DNA of 35,545 nucleotides from Fusobacterium varium (GCA_021531615.1 JADYUE010000024.1:1-35545), one strand, 5' to 3'; counted from the stretch's first letter, positions 22,899-31,016 are shown. Notes: a model not told the origin generated them from the letters alone. A program made the numbers and translations.

Positions 22899-22937
22899 AA
22901 GCCCTGTCTTATATTTTAGGATAGGGCTTTTTATTTT
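22899..22937 (+). terminator. Second hairpin terminator just before trpX
   Basis: AAGCCCTGTCTT/AGGATAGGGCTT, a nearly perfect stem (22899-22910, 22917-22928), then TTTTATTTTT ending 2 bp before the ribosome binding site AGGAGGG. It may be a second attenuation checkpoint or a translational element. No alternative pairing partner was found in the leader. Confidence 0.7.
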
Positions 22938-22949
22938 TAGGAGGGAAAA

Positions 22950-23846
22950 ATGAAAAAGATTTTATTATTTATGTTAATGGTTCTTTGTATAGCTTGTGGA
23001 AAAGAAAAAGAGGATAGAATAAAAATAGGTGTAACTCAAATTGTAGAACATCAATCATTAGATGATGTACGTCAAGGGGTGATAGATAGTTTAAAAGCTA
23101 ATGGTTATGGAGAGGATAAAATTGAGATAAACTATAAAAATGCACAGGGGGATTTTGGAACAGCACAGATAATAGCTCAAGAGTTTAAAAATACAAGTGA
23201 TATAGTAGTGGCAATTTCAACACCAAGTGCTCAAGCAGTTGTTAATAATATAAAAGATAAACCAATCTTTTTTGGTGCTATAACAAATCCTGAAAGTGCA
23301 GGAGTATTATTAGAAAATGTAACAGGGGTAAGTGATAGATCTCCAGTAGATAAACAAGTAAAGTTAATAAAAGAGGTTTTACCAGAGACTAAAAAGATAG
23401 GTATAGTTTATAATACAAGTGAACAAAACTCTTTTTATTTAACAGATGAATTTAAAAAAGAGGCTGAGAAAAATGGGTATGAGGTAGTAATTAAAGGGAT
23501 AACAAATGTAAATGAGATAGCTTCAGCTTTAGATACAATCTTACCTGAAATAGATGTTTTATACACAACAATAGATAATACGATAGCTTCTACTTATCCA
23601 TTGATAATAGACAAATCTAAAAAAGCTAATAAACCTGTAATAGGAGCTACAAAGAGTTATGTAGATCAAGGAGCATTGGCATCAGAGGGGATCTCAGATT
23701 ATAAAGTAGGGTATCAAACTGGGGAGATGATAGTGAGATATTTAAAAGGAGAGGATATAAAGAATATGAAATTTGAGGTTGTAAGGGAGTCTGAAAGATA
23801 TGTAAATAAAGAAGTTGCAAAAAATTTTAAAATTATCGTAGAGTAA
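22950..23846 (+). CDS. trpX: ABC transporter substrate-binding lipoprotein, TrpX-like (copy 1)
   Basis: Extracytoplasmic binding protein of the ABC_sub_bind (PF04392-type) family, which includes the TrpX tryptophan receptors of streptococci. Lipobox CIAC at residues 13-16 (Cys16). Seen: KIGVTQIVEHQSLDDVRQG, NAQGDFGTAQIIAQEF, VAISTPSAQAV, GIVYNTSEQNS and LYTTIDNTIAS, all shared with copy 2. 298 residues. First gene after the Trp attenuator, which points to tryptophan (or a Trp precursor) as ligand. A 164-bp gap separates it from copy 2. The Trp assignment is inference from the leader plus the family. Confidence 0.85.
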   Translation: MKKILLFMLMVLCIACGKEKEDRIKIGVTQIVEHQSLDDVRQGVIDSLKANGYGEDKIEINYKNAQGDFGTAQIIAQEFKNTSDIVVAISTPSAQAVVNNIKDKPIFFGAITNPESAGVLLENVTGVSDRSPVDKQVKLIKEVLPETKKIGIVYNTSEQNSFYLTDEFKKEAEKNGYEVVIKGITNVNEIASALDTILPEIDVLYTTIDNTIASTYPLIIDKSKKANKPVIGATKSYVDQGALASEGISDYKVGYQTGEMIVRYLKGEDIKNMKFEVVRESERYVNKEVAKNFKIIVE

Positions 23847-24010
23847 TACGAACAAATTTTAAAATTAGAGTTTGGAAAAATATAGGGAAAATAGTGAGAT
23901 TGTAACTATAATGTGGAACAAATAAATAATTTAATTGTTATCTAGTAGATTAATAAAAATGGTGGTATCATTCCTATTAAATAAAGAAGGTTATAAGGAA
24001 GTGATTCAAT

Positions 24011-24931
24011 ATGAAAAAAATGTTACTACTATTATTAGGGATATCAATGATAGCTTTTGGGAAAGAGAAATCAGATATAAAAATTGGAGTTACTCAAATT
24101 ATGGAGCATCAATCTTTAGATTCAGCTAGAAAAGGCTTTATAAAGGCATTGGAAAAAGAGGGATATGGTGAGAAAAATATAGAGTATCAAAATGCACAAG
24201 GAGATTTTGGAACAGCACAGATAATAGCAAACTCTTTTAAAAATGATAATAAAGATCTTATACTAGCAATATCAACACCAAGTGCTCAAGCAGCATACAA
24301 TGCAACTAAAGAGATACCAATTATTATAACAGCTGTAACAGATGCAAAGAGTTCAGGGCTTGTAGGAGAGAATATCACAGGAACAAGTGATGCAGCTCCA
24401 ATATATAAACAATTGGAAGTGGCTAAAAAACTTCTTCCACAAATAAAAAAAGTTGGAGTTATCTATAATACAAGTGAACAAAACTCTCAAATACAAGTGG
24501 AACAAGTGAAAGAGGAAGGTAAAAAATTAGGATTAGAAGTTGTAGAAGCAGGAATTACAAATGTTACAGATATGGCAATAGGGCTTGATACACTTCTACC
24601 AAAGGTTGATATATTATACACTCCAACAGATAATTTAGTTGTATCAGCAACACCGTTAGTTCTTGAGAAAGCTAACAAAGCAGGAAAACCAGTTATAGGA
24701 TCAGTTGAAGATCAAGTTGCTCAAGGGGCATTAGTAACACAAGGAATAGATTATGAAAAACTTGGATATCAAACAGGAGAGATTGCTATAAGAGTTTTAA
24801 ATGGAGAGAAACCAAATTCAATAGCAATTGAAACTTTAAAAGAAACAACATTGATTATAAATAAAAAAGCAGCAGAAAAATATAATATTAATATGTCAAA
24901 TGAAATCTTAAAGGATGCAAAGGTATATTAA
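24011..24931 (+). CDS. ABC transporter substrate-binding protein, TrpX-like (copy 2, no lipobox Cys)
   Basis: Tandem paralogue of the preceding gene, sharing KIGVTQIMEHQSLDSARKG, NAQGDFGTAQIIA, AISTPSAQA and YNTSEQNS. The signal sequence has Phe (IAFGKEK) exactly where copy 1 has the acylated Cys (IACGKEK), both at residue 16, so this copy is probably a soluble periplasmic protein cleaved by signal peptidase I, or anchored only by an uncleaved signal. The C-terminus is about 10 residues longer. The ribosome binding site AAGGAAG precedes the ATG. The permease gene follows after 24 bp. The two receptors may have different ligands or locations. Confidence 0.85.
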   Translation: MKKMLLLLLGISMIAFGKEKSDIKIGVTQIMEHQSLDSARKGFIKALEKEGYGEKNIEYQNAQGDFGTAQIIANSFKNDNKDLILAISTPSAQAAYNATKEIPIIITAVTDAKSSGLVGENITGTSDAAPIYKQLEVAKKLLPQIKKVGVIYNTSEQNSQIQVEQVKEEGKKLGLEVVEAGITNVTDMAIGLDTLLPKVDILYTPTDNLVVSATPLVLEKANKAGKPVIGSVEDQVAQGALVTQGIDYEKLGYQTGEIAIRVLNGEKPNSIAIETLKETTLIINKKAAEKYNINMSNEILKDAKVY

Positions 24932-24955
24932 TAGAGAAGAAATGAGGAGAGGGAT

Positions 24956-25807
24956 ATGTTATTAGGAACATTAGAACAGAGTTTTATATTTGCAATAATG
25001 GTATTAGGAGTATATTTATCATATAAGATATTAGATTTTCCAGATATGACTGTAGATGGTAGCTTTCCATTGGGAGGAGCAGTAGCTTCAGCAATATTGA
25101 TAAAAGGGGGAAACCCAATATTAGCTTTAGTAGTAGCAACTATATGTGGGGCTCTAGCAGGACTAATTACAGGAATGATTCACGTTAAATTAAAAGTTAC
25201 AAATCTATTAGCAGGAATCATTGTAATGACTGGATTATATAGTGTAAATTTAAGAATTATGGGAAAATCAAATATACCACTATTTTCAGTAAAACATCTG
25301 TTCAATGGAAACATGATCCCAATAGTTACTTTAGTTATTCTTCTTATCCTAGCTAAAATAACAATTGACTATCTTTTAAAAACAAAGTTTGGTTTTGCAT
25401 TAAAAGCTTTAGGAGATAATGAGACTTTAGTAATATCTCTAGGAATAGATGAAAAAAAATTGAAAATATATGGATTGATGATAGCAAATAGCTTTGTAGC
25501 ACTATCAGGAGCTATATTAGCACAATATCAAGGGTTTGCCGATGTTGGAATGGGAACAGGAACTATTATTACTGGGTTAGCTTCAATAATAATAGGAGAG
25601 GCAATATTTAAGAAAAGATCATTTATCAGTATGTCAATAACAGTTATTTTAGGAACTATTATTTATAGAACAATAATTGCAATGTCTTTAAAATTAGGTA
25701 TGAATGCAAGTGATTTGAAACTTATTACATCAATTTTAGTTGTTGGAATTATATTCTTAAAACAGAAGAAAAGTTTATTAGGAAGAGGAGGAAAAAAATA
25801 TGCTTAG
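24956..25807 (+). CDS. trpY: ABC transporter permease, TrpY-like
   Basis: Inner-membrane permease with about eight helices, of the type paired with ABC_sub_bind receptors. Seen: YLSYKILDFPDMTVDGSFPLGGAV near the N-terminus, LAGIIVMTGLYSVNLRIMG, the cytoplasmic coupling region KFGFALKALGDNETLVISLGID, and ASIIIGEAIF. 283 residues. The stop overlaps the ATPase start by 8 bp, so subunits are co-translated. It works as a homodimer with two ATPases in the family. Confidence 0.88.
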   Translation: MLLGTLEQSFIFAIMVLGVYLSYKILDFPDMTVDGSFPLGGAVASAILIKGGNPILALVVATICGALAGLITGMIHVKLKVTNLLAGIIVMTGLYSVNLRIMGKSNIPLFSVKHLFNGNMIPIVTLVILLILAKITIDYLLKTKFGFALKALGDNETLVISLGIDEKKLKIYGLMIANSFVALSGAILAQYQGFADVGMGTGTIITGLASIIIGEAIFKKRSFISMSITVILGTIIYRTIIAMSLKLGMNASDLKLITSILVVGIIFLKQKKSLLGRGGKKYA

Positions 25808-26591
25808 AATAGATAATATAACAAAGAGCTTTGAAAATGAATTAGGAGAGGTAAAAAACGTTTTTAATGGATTAAACTTAAATATAGAACAGGGAGATTT
25901 TATCTCTATAATTGGAAGTAATGGAGCTGGAAAATCAACTCTTCTTGATACAATAACAGGTAATATAACCCCAGATAGTGGAAAAATAAATATTGATGGG
26001 AAGGATATTACAGATATGCCAAAACATAAGAGAGGGAGCTTTATATCTAAAGTATATCAAAATCCTTCAGTGGGAACAGCTCCTTCAATGACAGTATTTG
26101 AAAATCTTTCTATGGCAGATAATAAGGGTAAAACTTTTGGTTTCTCTCTAGGATTAAATAAAAAAAGAAAAGAGTATTACAGATCTCTTTTAAAAGAACT
26201 AGGTTTAGGAATAGAAAATCAAATGGATACTGAGGTAAAATCTCTTTCTGGAGGGCAAAGACAATGTTTAGCTTTAATAATGGCTACTTTAAATAAACCA
26301 AAAGTACTACTATTAGATGAACATACAGCAGCTTTAGATCCTAAAACATCTAAGATAATTATGAATAAGACTAGAGAGATTGTAGAAAAAAATAGAATTT
26401 CAACTCTTATGATAACTCATAACCTTCAAGATGCTATAAATTATGGAAATAGATTGATAATGTTACATAATGGAGAGATCTTATTAGATGTAAAGGGAGA
26501 GGAGAAAAGAGAGCTTACACCAGAAAAACTTTTAAAAGTATTTAATAGAGAGGAGATAAAAATAAAAGATAGTGAGTTATTCTCTGCATAA
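25800..26591 (+). CDS. trpZ: ABC transporter ATP-binding protein, TrpZ-like
   Basis: Cytoplasmic ATPase energising the importer. Seen: Walker A GSNGAGKST (about residues 39-47), Q-loop VYQNPSVGTAPSMT, signature LSGGQRQ, Walker B VLLLDEHTAALDP and H-loop MITHNLQ. 263 residues. The Walker B Glu is followed by His (DEHTAALDP), common in this subfamily. The start codon lies in the 3' end of the permease gene after GGAGG. Last gene of the Trp-attenuated operon. Confidence 0.92.
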   Translation: MLRIDNITKSFENELGEVKNVFNGLNLNIEQGDFISIIGSNGAGKSTLLDTITGNITPDSGKINIDGKDITDMPKHKRGSFISKVYQNPSVGTAPSMTVFENLSMADNKGKTFGFSLGLNKKRKEYYRSLLKELGLGIENQMDTEVKSLSGGQRQCLALIMATLNKPKVLLLDEHTAALDPKTSKIIMNKTREIVEKNRISTLMITHNLQDAINYGNRLIMLHNGEILLDVKGEEKRELTPEKLLKVFNREEIKIKDSELFSA

Positions 26592-26602
26592 TAAAATAAT
26601 AG

Positions 26603-26631
26603 TTTAGTTCTTTACTCCTTTGTGTTATAAT
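26603..26631 (+). promoter_or_regulatory. Predicted promoter of the WYL regulator
   Basis: TTTAGT (26603-26608), 17 bp, TATAAT (26626-26631) with an extended -10 (TGT before TATAAT). Confidence 0.55.
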
Positions 26632-26669
26632 ATAAAAACATACTGTTTTGCAAAGGGGAGCAAAGGGAC

Positions 26670-27515
26670 ATGAAAAAGATTAGAGTGACAGTACCAGAAG
26701 ATATTTGGCGTCTTATGAAAAATGATGTTGAAGAATTTGGAATAAATAATAATAAACTTTGCAACTATATCCTTGAAAGATTTAAATATAATAAAAAAAT
26801 GGATGCAGAAAAATTGTTGGAAACTCAAGGGAGACCAGTAAAAAAGATTATACAATTTGATTTGAATGTTTCTAATAGAGAGATATATTATGATGTTTTA
26901 AAGGCTAATGAGGTAGATGTAGAAGCAGAGTATTTTAGAGAGTTATTTGAGCTGTATACTTCAAAATTTAAATATCAGAGAGAACTTTTTATTTTTGAAG
27001 ATAGAGTGAAGATGATTTTAGAGGGAATAAAAGAGAAAAAGAAGATAAAAATAAAATATCTGAGCAGAGTTTTTAATGTTGAACCTTATTTTATAAAAAG
27101 AGAGGAGAGAGGGGATGAAAACTTTCTTTTCTGTTATGATGAGGAGAAGAAAAACTATGCTAACTTTAAATTGAAAGAGCTTGAGATAATTTCTATCCTT
27201 GATGAAAAGATAAAAGGTAAGGATAAGAAATTTATTGAAAATATGCGTAAGAATTTTGACCCATTTTTTGGTAATGGAAATATAGTTAAAGTTAGACTTA
27301 CAGAAGAGGGAGAGAGTCTTTTGAAAAGTTTTACTAACTATCGTCCAAAGTTGTTAAAAAAAGAGGGACATATCTATTTCTTTGAAGTAGCTAATGAAAA
27401 TGCCAAAATCTATTTTAGACAATTTTCTAAAGAGGCAGAGATATTAGAGCCTAAAAAACTTCGTGAAGAGATAAGAGCTGAGTATCTTGAGATATTAGAG
27501 TTATATAAAGATTAA
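26670..27515 (+). CDS. WYL-domain transcriptional regulator
   Basis: Cytosolic regulator. The N-terminal ~45 residues (KKIRVTVPEDIWRLMKNDVEEFGINNNKLCNYILERF) look like a ribbon-helix-helix DNA-binding segment. Residues ~105-185 are a WYL-type ligand-binding fold (KKIKIKYLSRVFNVEPYFIKREERGDENFLFCYDEE, where YFI replaces the WYL triplet), followed by the C-terminal extension (IVKVRLTEEGESLL). WYL proteins bind nucleotides or nucleic acids and control phage defence, DNA repair or metabolism; the target here is unknown. It is flanked by its own promoter and terminator, so it is not part of the transporter or feo operons. Confidence 0.75.
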   Translation: MKKIRVTVPEDIWRLMKNDVEEFGINNNKLCNYILERFKYNKKMDAEKLLETQGRPVKKIIQFDLNVSNREIYYDVLKANEVDVEAEYFRELFELYTSKFKYQRELFIFEDRVKMILEGIKEKKKIKIKYLSRVFNVEPYFIKREERGDENFLFCYDEEKKNYANFKLKELEIISILDEKIKGKDKKFIENMRKNFDPFFGNGNIVKVRLTEEGESLLKSFTNYRPKLLKKEGHIYFFEVANENAKIYFRQFSKEAEILEPKKLREEIRAEYLEILELYKD

Positions 27516-27523
27516 TATTGCAG

Positions 27524-27560
27524 AGACTAAGAGTAGAAAAATCTATTTTTAGTCTTTTTT
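27524..27560 (+). terminator. Intrinsic terminator after the WYL gene
   Basis: AGACTAA/TTAGTCT (27524-27530, 27549-27555) extended by AGTAGA/TCTATT, loop of four A's, then six T's. Confidence 0.85.
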
Positions 27561-27639
27561 GATTATATTAATATTATTGAATAAATGAGCATTTATAAAA
27601 ATTTATTATAGATATATTTTAAACTTCAAACCTTTTCTA

Positions 27640-27668
27640 TTGACAAATTTATATTTATTGAATATAAT
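27640..27668 (+). promoter_or_regulatory. Consensus sigma-70 promoter of the feo operon
   Basis: TTGACA (27640-27645), 17 bp, TATAAT (27663-27668): a perfect match to consensus, so the operon must be held down by a repressor. The boxes overlap AT-rich palindromic sequence, but I could not make out a convincing Fur box. Confidence 0.8.
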
Positions 27669-27697
27669 GATTGTATAAAAGATAAGGAGGTGCCAAA

Positions 27698-27916
27698 ATG
27701 TTACCATTAGCTTTTGCAGAACTAAATAAAGAAGTTACTATAAAAGATATAAGAGGAACAGGTTGTTGTAAGGGGCAATTGTTGGAAAAGGGCTTTTGTA
27801 TAGGTAAAAAGCTTTGTGTATTAAAAGATGGAAATGGTGGAGTTGTTGTTAAGATGAACAACTGTAAGTATGCTTTGAATTTTGGTTTGGCATCTAAGAT
27901 AATAGTTGATATATAA
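27698..27916 (+). CDS. feoA: FeoA-type ferrous iron transport accessory protein (copy 1)
   Basis: 72-residue cytosolic SH3-like protein. Seen: IKDIRGTGCCKGQLLEKGFCIGKKLCVLKDGNGGVVVKMNNCKYALNFGLASKIIV, the usual FeoA order, here with five Cys, more than typical (copy 2 has only one). FeoA proteins bind the cytosolic G-domain side of FeoB. It starts after AAGGAGG. A GC-rich hairpin (AGCAGCC/GGCTGCT, 27937-27954) follows without a long T-tract and may reduce, not stop, read-through into copy 2. Confidence 0.8.
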   Translation: MLPLAFAELNKEVTIKDIRGTGCCKGQLLEKGFCIGKKLCVLKDGNGGVVVKMNNCKYALNFGLASKIIVDI

Positions 27917-28020
27917 AAATTAATATATTTGTACTAAGCAGCCTTTTGGCTGCTATTATTTGGAAATTATATTTTGAAAAGCAAAAGATATGTCTTTTTA
28001 ATTGTATGGAGGTATAACAT

Positions 28021-28251
28021 ATGAAACTATGTGATTTAAAGAATGGAGAGAGAGCAAAAATAGTTAAAATTGGGAGAATAGGGGAACTGAAAAAAAGATT
28101 GGTAGATATGGGAGTAACTGCTGGAGAGATTATTAAATTAGAGAGAAATGCACCTTTAGGAGATCCACAAGAGTATATAGTAAAAGCTACAGGAATAGCA
28201 ATAAGAAAAGAAGATGCTAAAAATATTGAAGTTGAGAAAATAGAAGGGTAG
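28021..28251 (+). CDS. feoA: FeoA-type ferrous iron transport accessory protein (copy 2)
   Basis: 76-residue FeoA with the classic pattern LKNGERAKIVKIGRIGELKKRLVDMGVTAGEIIKLERNAPLGDPQEYIVKATGIAIRKEDAKNIEV. It lies 12 bp before feoB and is the likely structural partner of FeoB. The ribosome binding site TGGAGG precedes the ATG at 28021. Tandem FeoA genes are common in anaerobes. Confidence 0.92.
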   Translation: MKLCDLKNGERAKIVKIGRIGELKKRLVDMGVTAGEIIKLERNAPLGDPQEYIVKATGIAIRKEDAKNIEVEKIEG

Positions 28252-28263
28252 GGAGAAAGAGAA

Positions 28264-30459
28264 ATGATAAAAATAGCATTTGCAGGGAACCCAAATGTTG
28301 GAAAATCTGCTTTAATTAATGCAATTGCAGGATCAAAATTAAAAGTTGGAAACTGGCCTGGGGTAACAGTTGAAAAGAAAGAGGCAGTTTTTATTCACAA
28401 AGGTGAAGAGATAAAATTAGTGGATCTGCCAGGGGTATACAGTCTTAGTCCATATACTTTAGAGGAAAAGATAACTAGAGATTTTATCTTAGAAGAAAAT
28501 CCAGATGTTGTAGTAAATGTTATAGACTCTACAAACCTTGAGAGAAATCTATATCTTACATTCCTATTAAAAGAGTTAGAAAAGCCAATGATAATGGCAC
28601 TAAACTTTTATGATGAATTTGCAAAATTAAAATATAAATTAAATATGAAAGAGTTTCAAGATATGATTGAGATTCCAGCAATCCCAGTATCAGCATTAAA
28701 GGGAACTGGAATAGAAGAACTTTTAGACTCAATTATAACTATGTCTAAAAACAAAGAGAAGGGTAAAAAATATTCACTACCTTTTGATAAAAATATTTTA
28801 TCTATAATACATGAGGTAGAATACAAGATTTTAACTAATGAAAAACTTTTACCAGCAACTAAAGAGTACTCTAAAGAGTTTTTAGCAATTAAATTTTTAG
28901 AGAGAGATAGTCACATAATTGAAAAGATAAAAAACAAGTATGGAGTAGATGTTACAAATCTATTTAATGAAGAGATTGAAAAATTAGAAAATAAATATGA
29001 TAATGATAGTGAAACAATACTTGCAGAGGGAAGATATGGAACAGTAAATGGAATTCTTGCTAGAACTTTCACTACTTCAATAAAATCAAGATTAGATTTT
29101 ACAGATAAAGTAGATAAGATTCTTTTAAATAGAGTTCTAGGATTACCACTATTCTTCTTAATAATGGCAGGGGTAATGGCATTTGTATTTAATGGAAGTG
29201 CTCCATTTATAGATTGGGTAGATGGGTTCTTTGCTGATTTTGTAGGTAAATATGTAGGTATGCTTGTAGAGGGAACTCCAGATTGGTTAAGTTCATTGAT
29301 AATAGATGGAATAGTAGGAGGAGTAGGAGGAGTTCTTACTTTCGTCCCTGTTATGGTATTCCTATATTTCTTCTTAGCTATTTTAGAAGAAAGTGGATAT
29401 ATGTCTAGGGTAGCATTTTTAATGGATAAGATAATGAGAAAATTGGGACTTAATGGTAAATCGTTTGTTCCAATGGTAGTTGGATTTGGATGTACAGTTC
29501 CAGCTATCTATGCAACAAGAACATTAGAAGATGAAAGCTCAAGAAAATTAACAGCAGCTATGTCTCCATTTATGTCATGTGGAGCTAGATTACCAGTGTA
29601 TGGATTATTTACAGCAGCATTCTTTGGAGCTAAAGCTGGATTAGTAGTTGTTTCAATATATATATTTGGAATAGTTGTAGCTATATTAGTAGGACTTGGA
29701 TTAAAAAATATAAAAGGATTTAAATCTGAAAATAAAGCTTTATTAATAGAGTTACCGCCATATAGAATCCCAAGTTTAAAAGTAATTTTAAACTCAACTT
29801 GGTTAAGAGTATTTGATTATATTAAGAGAGCAGGAACTGTAATTTTAGGAATAATGATGATATTATGGGCTCTTACATATTTCCCTAATAATGGAGATTC
29901 AAACTCATCATATATAGCTAAATTTGGGCATACATTTGCACCTATTATGAAACCAACAGGATTTGGAGATAGATGGGAAACTGTAGCAGCAATTCCACCA
30001 AGTATAGCAGCTAAAGAGGTAGTTGTAGGATTCTTAGCTCAAGCTCTTCCATTAGCTGAAGAGGCTGAGGCAGAAGAGGAAGTAGCAGAAACTACTTTTG
30101 GTGAAGATTTAATGGAACAAGTAAAAGGATTTGGAGGAGCTGTAAAAGATTCAGTAGTAGGAATGTTAAGTCTTGATGTAGAGGGATTATTTACTACTCC
30201 AGATGCAGAGGAGATTGAAGAAGAGGGAAGAGGAATAGTACAGGCTACAGCTAATCTATGGCCAAATGATGATTTAGCACCATTGAGAGCATATTCATTT
30301 ATGGTATTTATACTATTAGTAGTGCCATGTGTTGCAACATTAGGAGCTATAAAACATGAATTTGGATGGAGATATTTAGGATTTGTAGTAAGTATAATGC
30401 TAGTAGTACCATATGTAGCATCTACTTTAGTATTCCAAATTGGAAAATTGTTCTTTTAA
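28264..30459 (+). CDS. feoB: Ferrous iron transport protein B
   Basis: Inner-membrane Fe2+ importer with a cytosolic GTPase-like domain. Seen: G1 AGNPNVGKSAL (about residues 7-17), NWPGVTVE (G2), DLPGVYSL (G3), the helical GDI-like region (about 170-265), then membrane helices with GFGCTVPAIYATRTLED and CGARLPVYGLFTAAFF, and a late KEVVVGFL. The G4 position reads LNFYDE instead of NKxD, which makes guanine specificity doubtful; FeoBs with relaxed NTP use are known. An acidic cytosolic stretch (about 600-670) precedes the last helices, as in other FeoBs. 731 residues. 12 bp after feoA. Confidence 0.95.
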   Translation: MIKIAFAGNPNVGKSALINAIAGSKLKVGNWPGVTVEKKEAVFIHKGEEIKLVDLPGVYSLSPYTLEEKITRDFILEENPDVVVNVIDSTNLERNLYLTFLLKELEKPMIMALNFYDEFAKLKYKLNMKEFQDMIEIPAIPVSALKGTGIEELLDSIITMSKNKEKGKKYSLPFDKNILSIIHEVEYKILTNEKLLPATKEYSKEFLAIKFLERDSHIIEKIKNKYGVDVTNLFNEEIEKLENKYDNDSETILAEGRYGTVNGILARTFTTSIKSRLDFTDKVDKILLNRVLGLPLFFLIMAGVMAFVFNGSAPFIDWVDGFFADFVGKYVGMLVEGTPDWLSSLIIDGIVGGVGGVLTFVPVMVFLYFFLAILEESGYMSRVAFLMDKIMRKLGLNGKSFVPMVVGFGCTVPAIYATRTLEDESSRKLTAAMSPFMSCGARLPVYGLFTAAFFGAKAGLVVVSIYIFGIVVAILVGLGLKNIKGFKSENKALLIELPPYRIPSLKVILNSTWLRVFDYIKRAGTVILGIMMILWALTYFPNNGDSNSSYIAKFGHTFAPIMKPTGFGDRWETVAAIPPSIAAKEVVVGFLAQALPLAEEAEAEEEVAETTFGEDLMEQVKGFGGAVKDSVVGMLSLDVEGLFTTPDAEEIEEEGRGIVQATANLWPNDDLAPLRAYSFMVFILLVVPCVATLGAIKHEFGWRYLGFVVSIMLVVPYVASTLVFQIGKLFF

Positions 30460-30499
30460 GTAAGGATTGTTTTGTTTTCTATTTGAAGGAGATGATAGT

Positions 30500-30652
30500 A
30501 TGAAAACAATTATTTTAATAGCGATAGTAGCAGTTATAGCATTCTTTGCTTTAAGAAGTGTGTATAGAATGTTGACAGCTAAAGAGGGTGGATGTAGTTG
30601 TAGCTGTGGAAGTTGTAAAGCTTCTGGCAAATGTCCAACTCACAAATCTTAA
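30500..30652 (+). CDS. FeoB-associated Cys-rich membrane protein
   Basis: 50 residues with one N-terminal membrane helix (TIILIAIVAVIAFFAL), then a Cys-rich tail GGCSCSCGSCKASGKC, typical of the small FeoB-associated family (PF12669-like). It probably binds Fe2+ or assists FeoB at the membrane. The frame also opens at 30467, but the AAGGAG at 30487 places the start at the ATG 30500. Last gene of the feo operon. Confidence 0.88.
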   Translation: MKTIILIAIVAVIAFFALRSVYRMLTAKEGGCSCSCGSCKASGKCPTHKS

Positions 30653-30676
30653 AAATAAAACAATTATTTTAGATAG

Positions 30677-30703
30677 AGTGACTGTTAATAGCAGTCACTT
30701 TTT
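30677..30703 (+). terminator. Intrinsic terminator of the feo operon
   Basis: AGTGACTG/CAGTCACT (30677-30684, 30692-30699), 7-nt loop, then T's. Confidence 0.88.
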
Positions 30704-30760
30704 CTATTCCAAAATTATAATTTACCATTTTAATAATTAAAGTAAAAATATATTATTCCT

Positions 30761-30918
30761 AATATCAGCTAAATGTAATTTGGATAAGAATATTAGAGAG
30801 AGTTACGAAATCTGACGCTAAAAATTCCGACGTGTTTGAGACGAAGTCGAGTTTCGGAATTTTAGTCAGATGAGTTTTACTCTCTCTTTATTCTTTGACA
30901 TGGAATTTAGCTGATATT
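30761..30918. repeat. 158-bp palindromic element, MITE-like
   Basis: Terminal inverted repeats AATATCAGCTAAAT (30761-30774) and its complement (30905-30918), then nested inner stems: AGAGAGAGT with ACTCTCTCT, ATCTGAC with GTCAGAT, and TAAAAATTCCGA with TTCGGAATTTTA around a GC-richer centre. No open frame. The layered symmetry suggests a miniature transposable element or a repeat that folds as one long hairpin. The GACGAAGTCGAG centre is richer in G and C than the surroundings. Confidence 0.6.
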
Positions 30919-30933
30919 TAAAAGAAATAGAGA

Positions 30934-31016
30934 TAACTTAACTTGACTAATAATCGCTAATGCAAAGGTACTTTGTCAAAAACTAGCGATATGCTAGATA
31001 ATTGAGCTTAGTTAGA
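30934..31016. repeat. Second palindromic intergenic element
   Basis: Inner hairpin CAAAG/CTTTG (30963-30967, 30971-30975), middle stem ATCGCTA/TAGCGAT (30953-30959, 30984-30990) and an imperfect outer pairing of ATAACTTAACTTGA with the GAGCTTAGTTAGAT region. No T-tract. It may be a structured RNA leader, a small repeat or a protein site. Confidence 0.4.

Noticed and set aside
23955-23985. GGTGGTATCATTCC resembling a T-box core
   Set aside because: The invariant T-box bases (GGTGGNACCGCG) are not matched beyond GGTGGTA, and there is no stem I, specifier loop or terminator after it.
23935-24129. Frame overlapping the start of the second TrpX-like gene
   Set aside because: It has Trp codons and runs into the receptor gene, but lacks a ribosome binding site, has no competing RNA arms, and most of it is the receptor sequence read in another frame.
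30060-30275. Acidic stretch late in FeoB as a possible unusual insertion
   Set aside because: FeoB proteins commonly have a long cytosolic segment at this point; its acidity alone is not remarkable.
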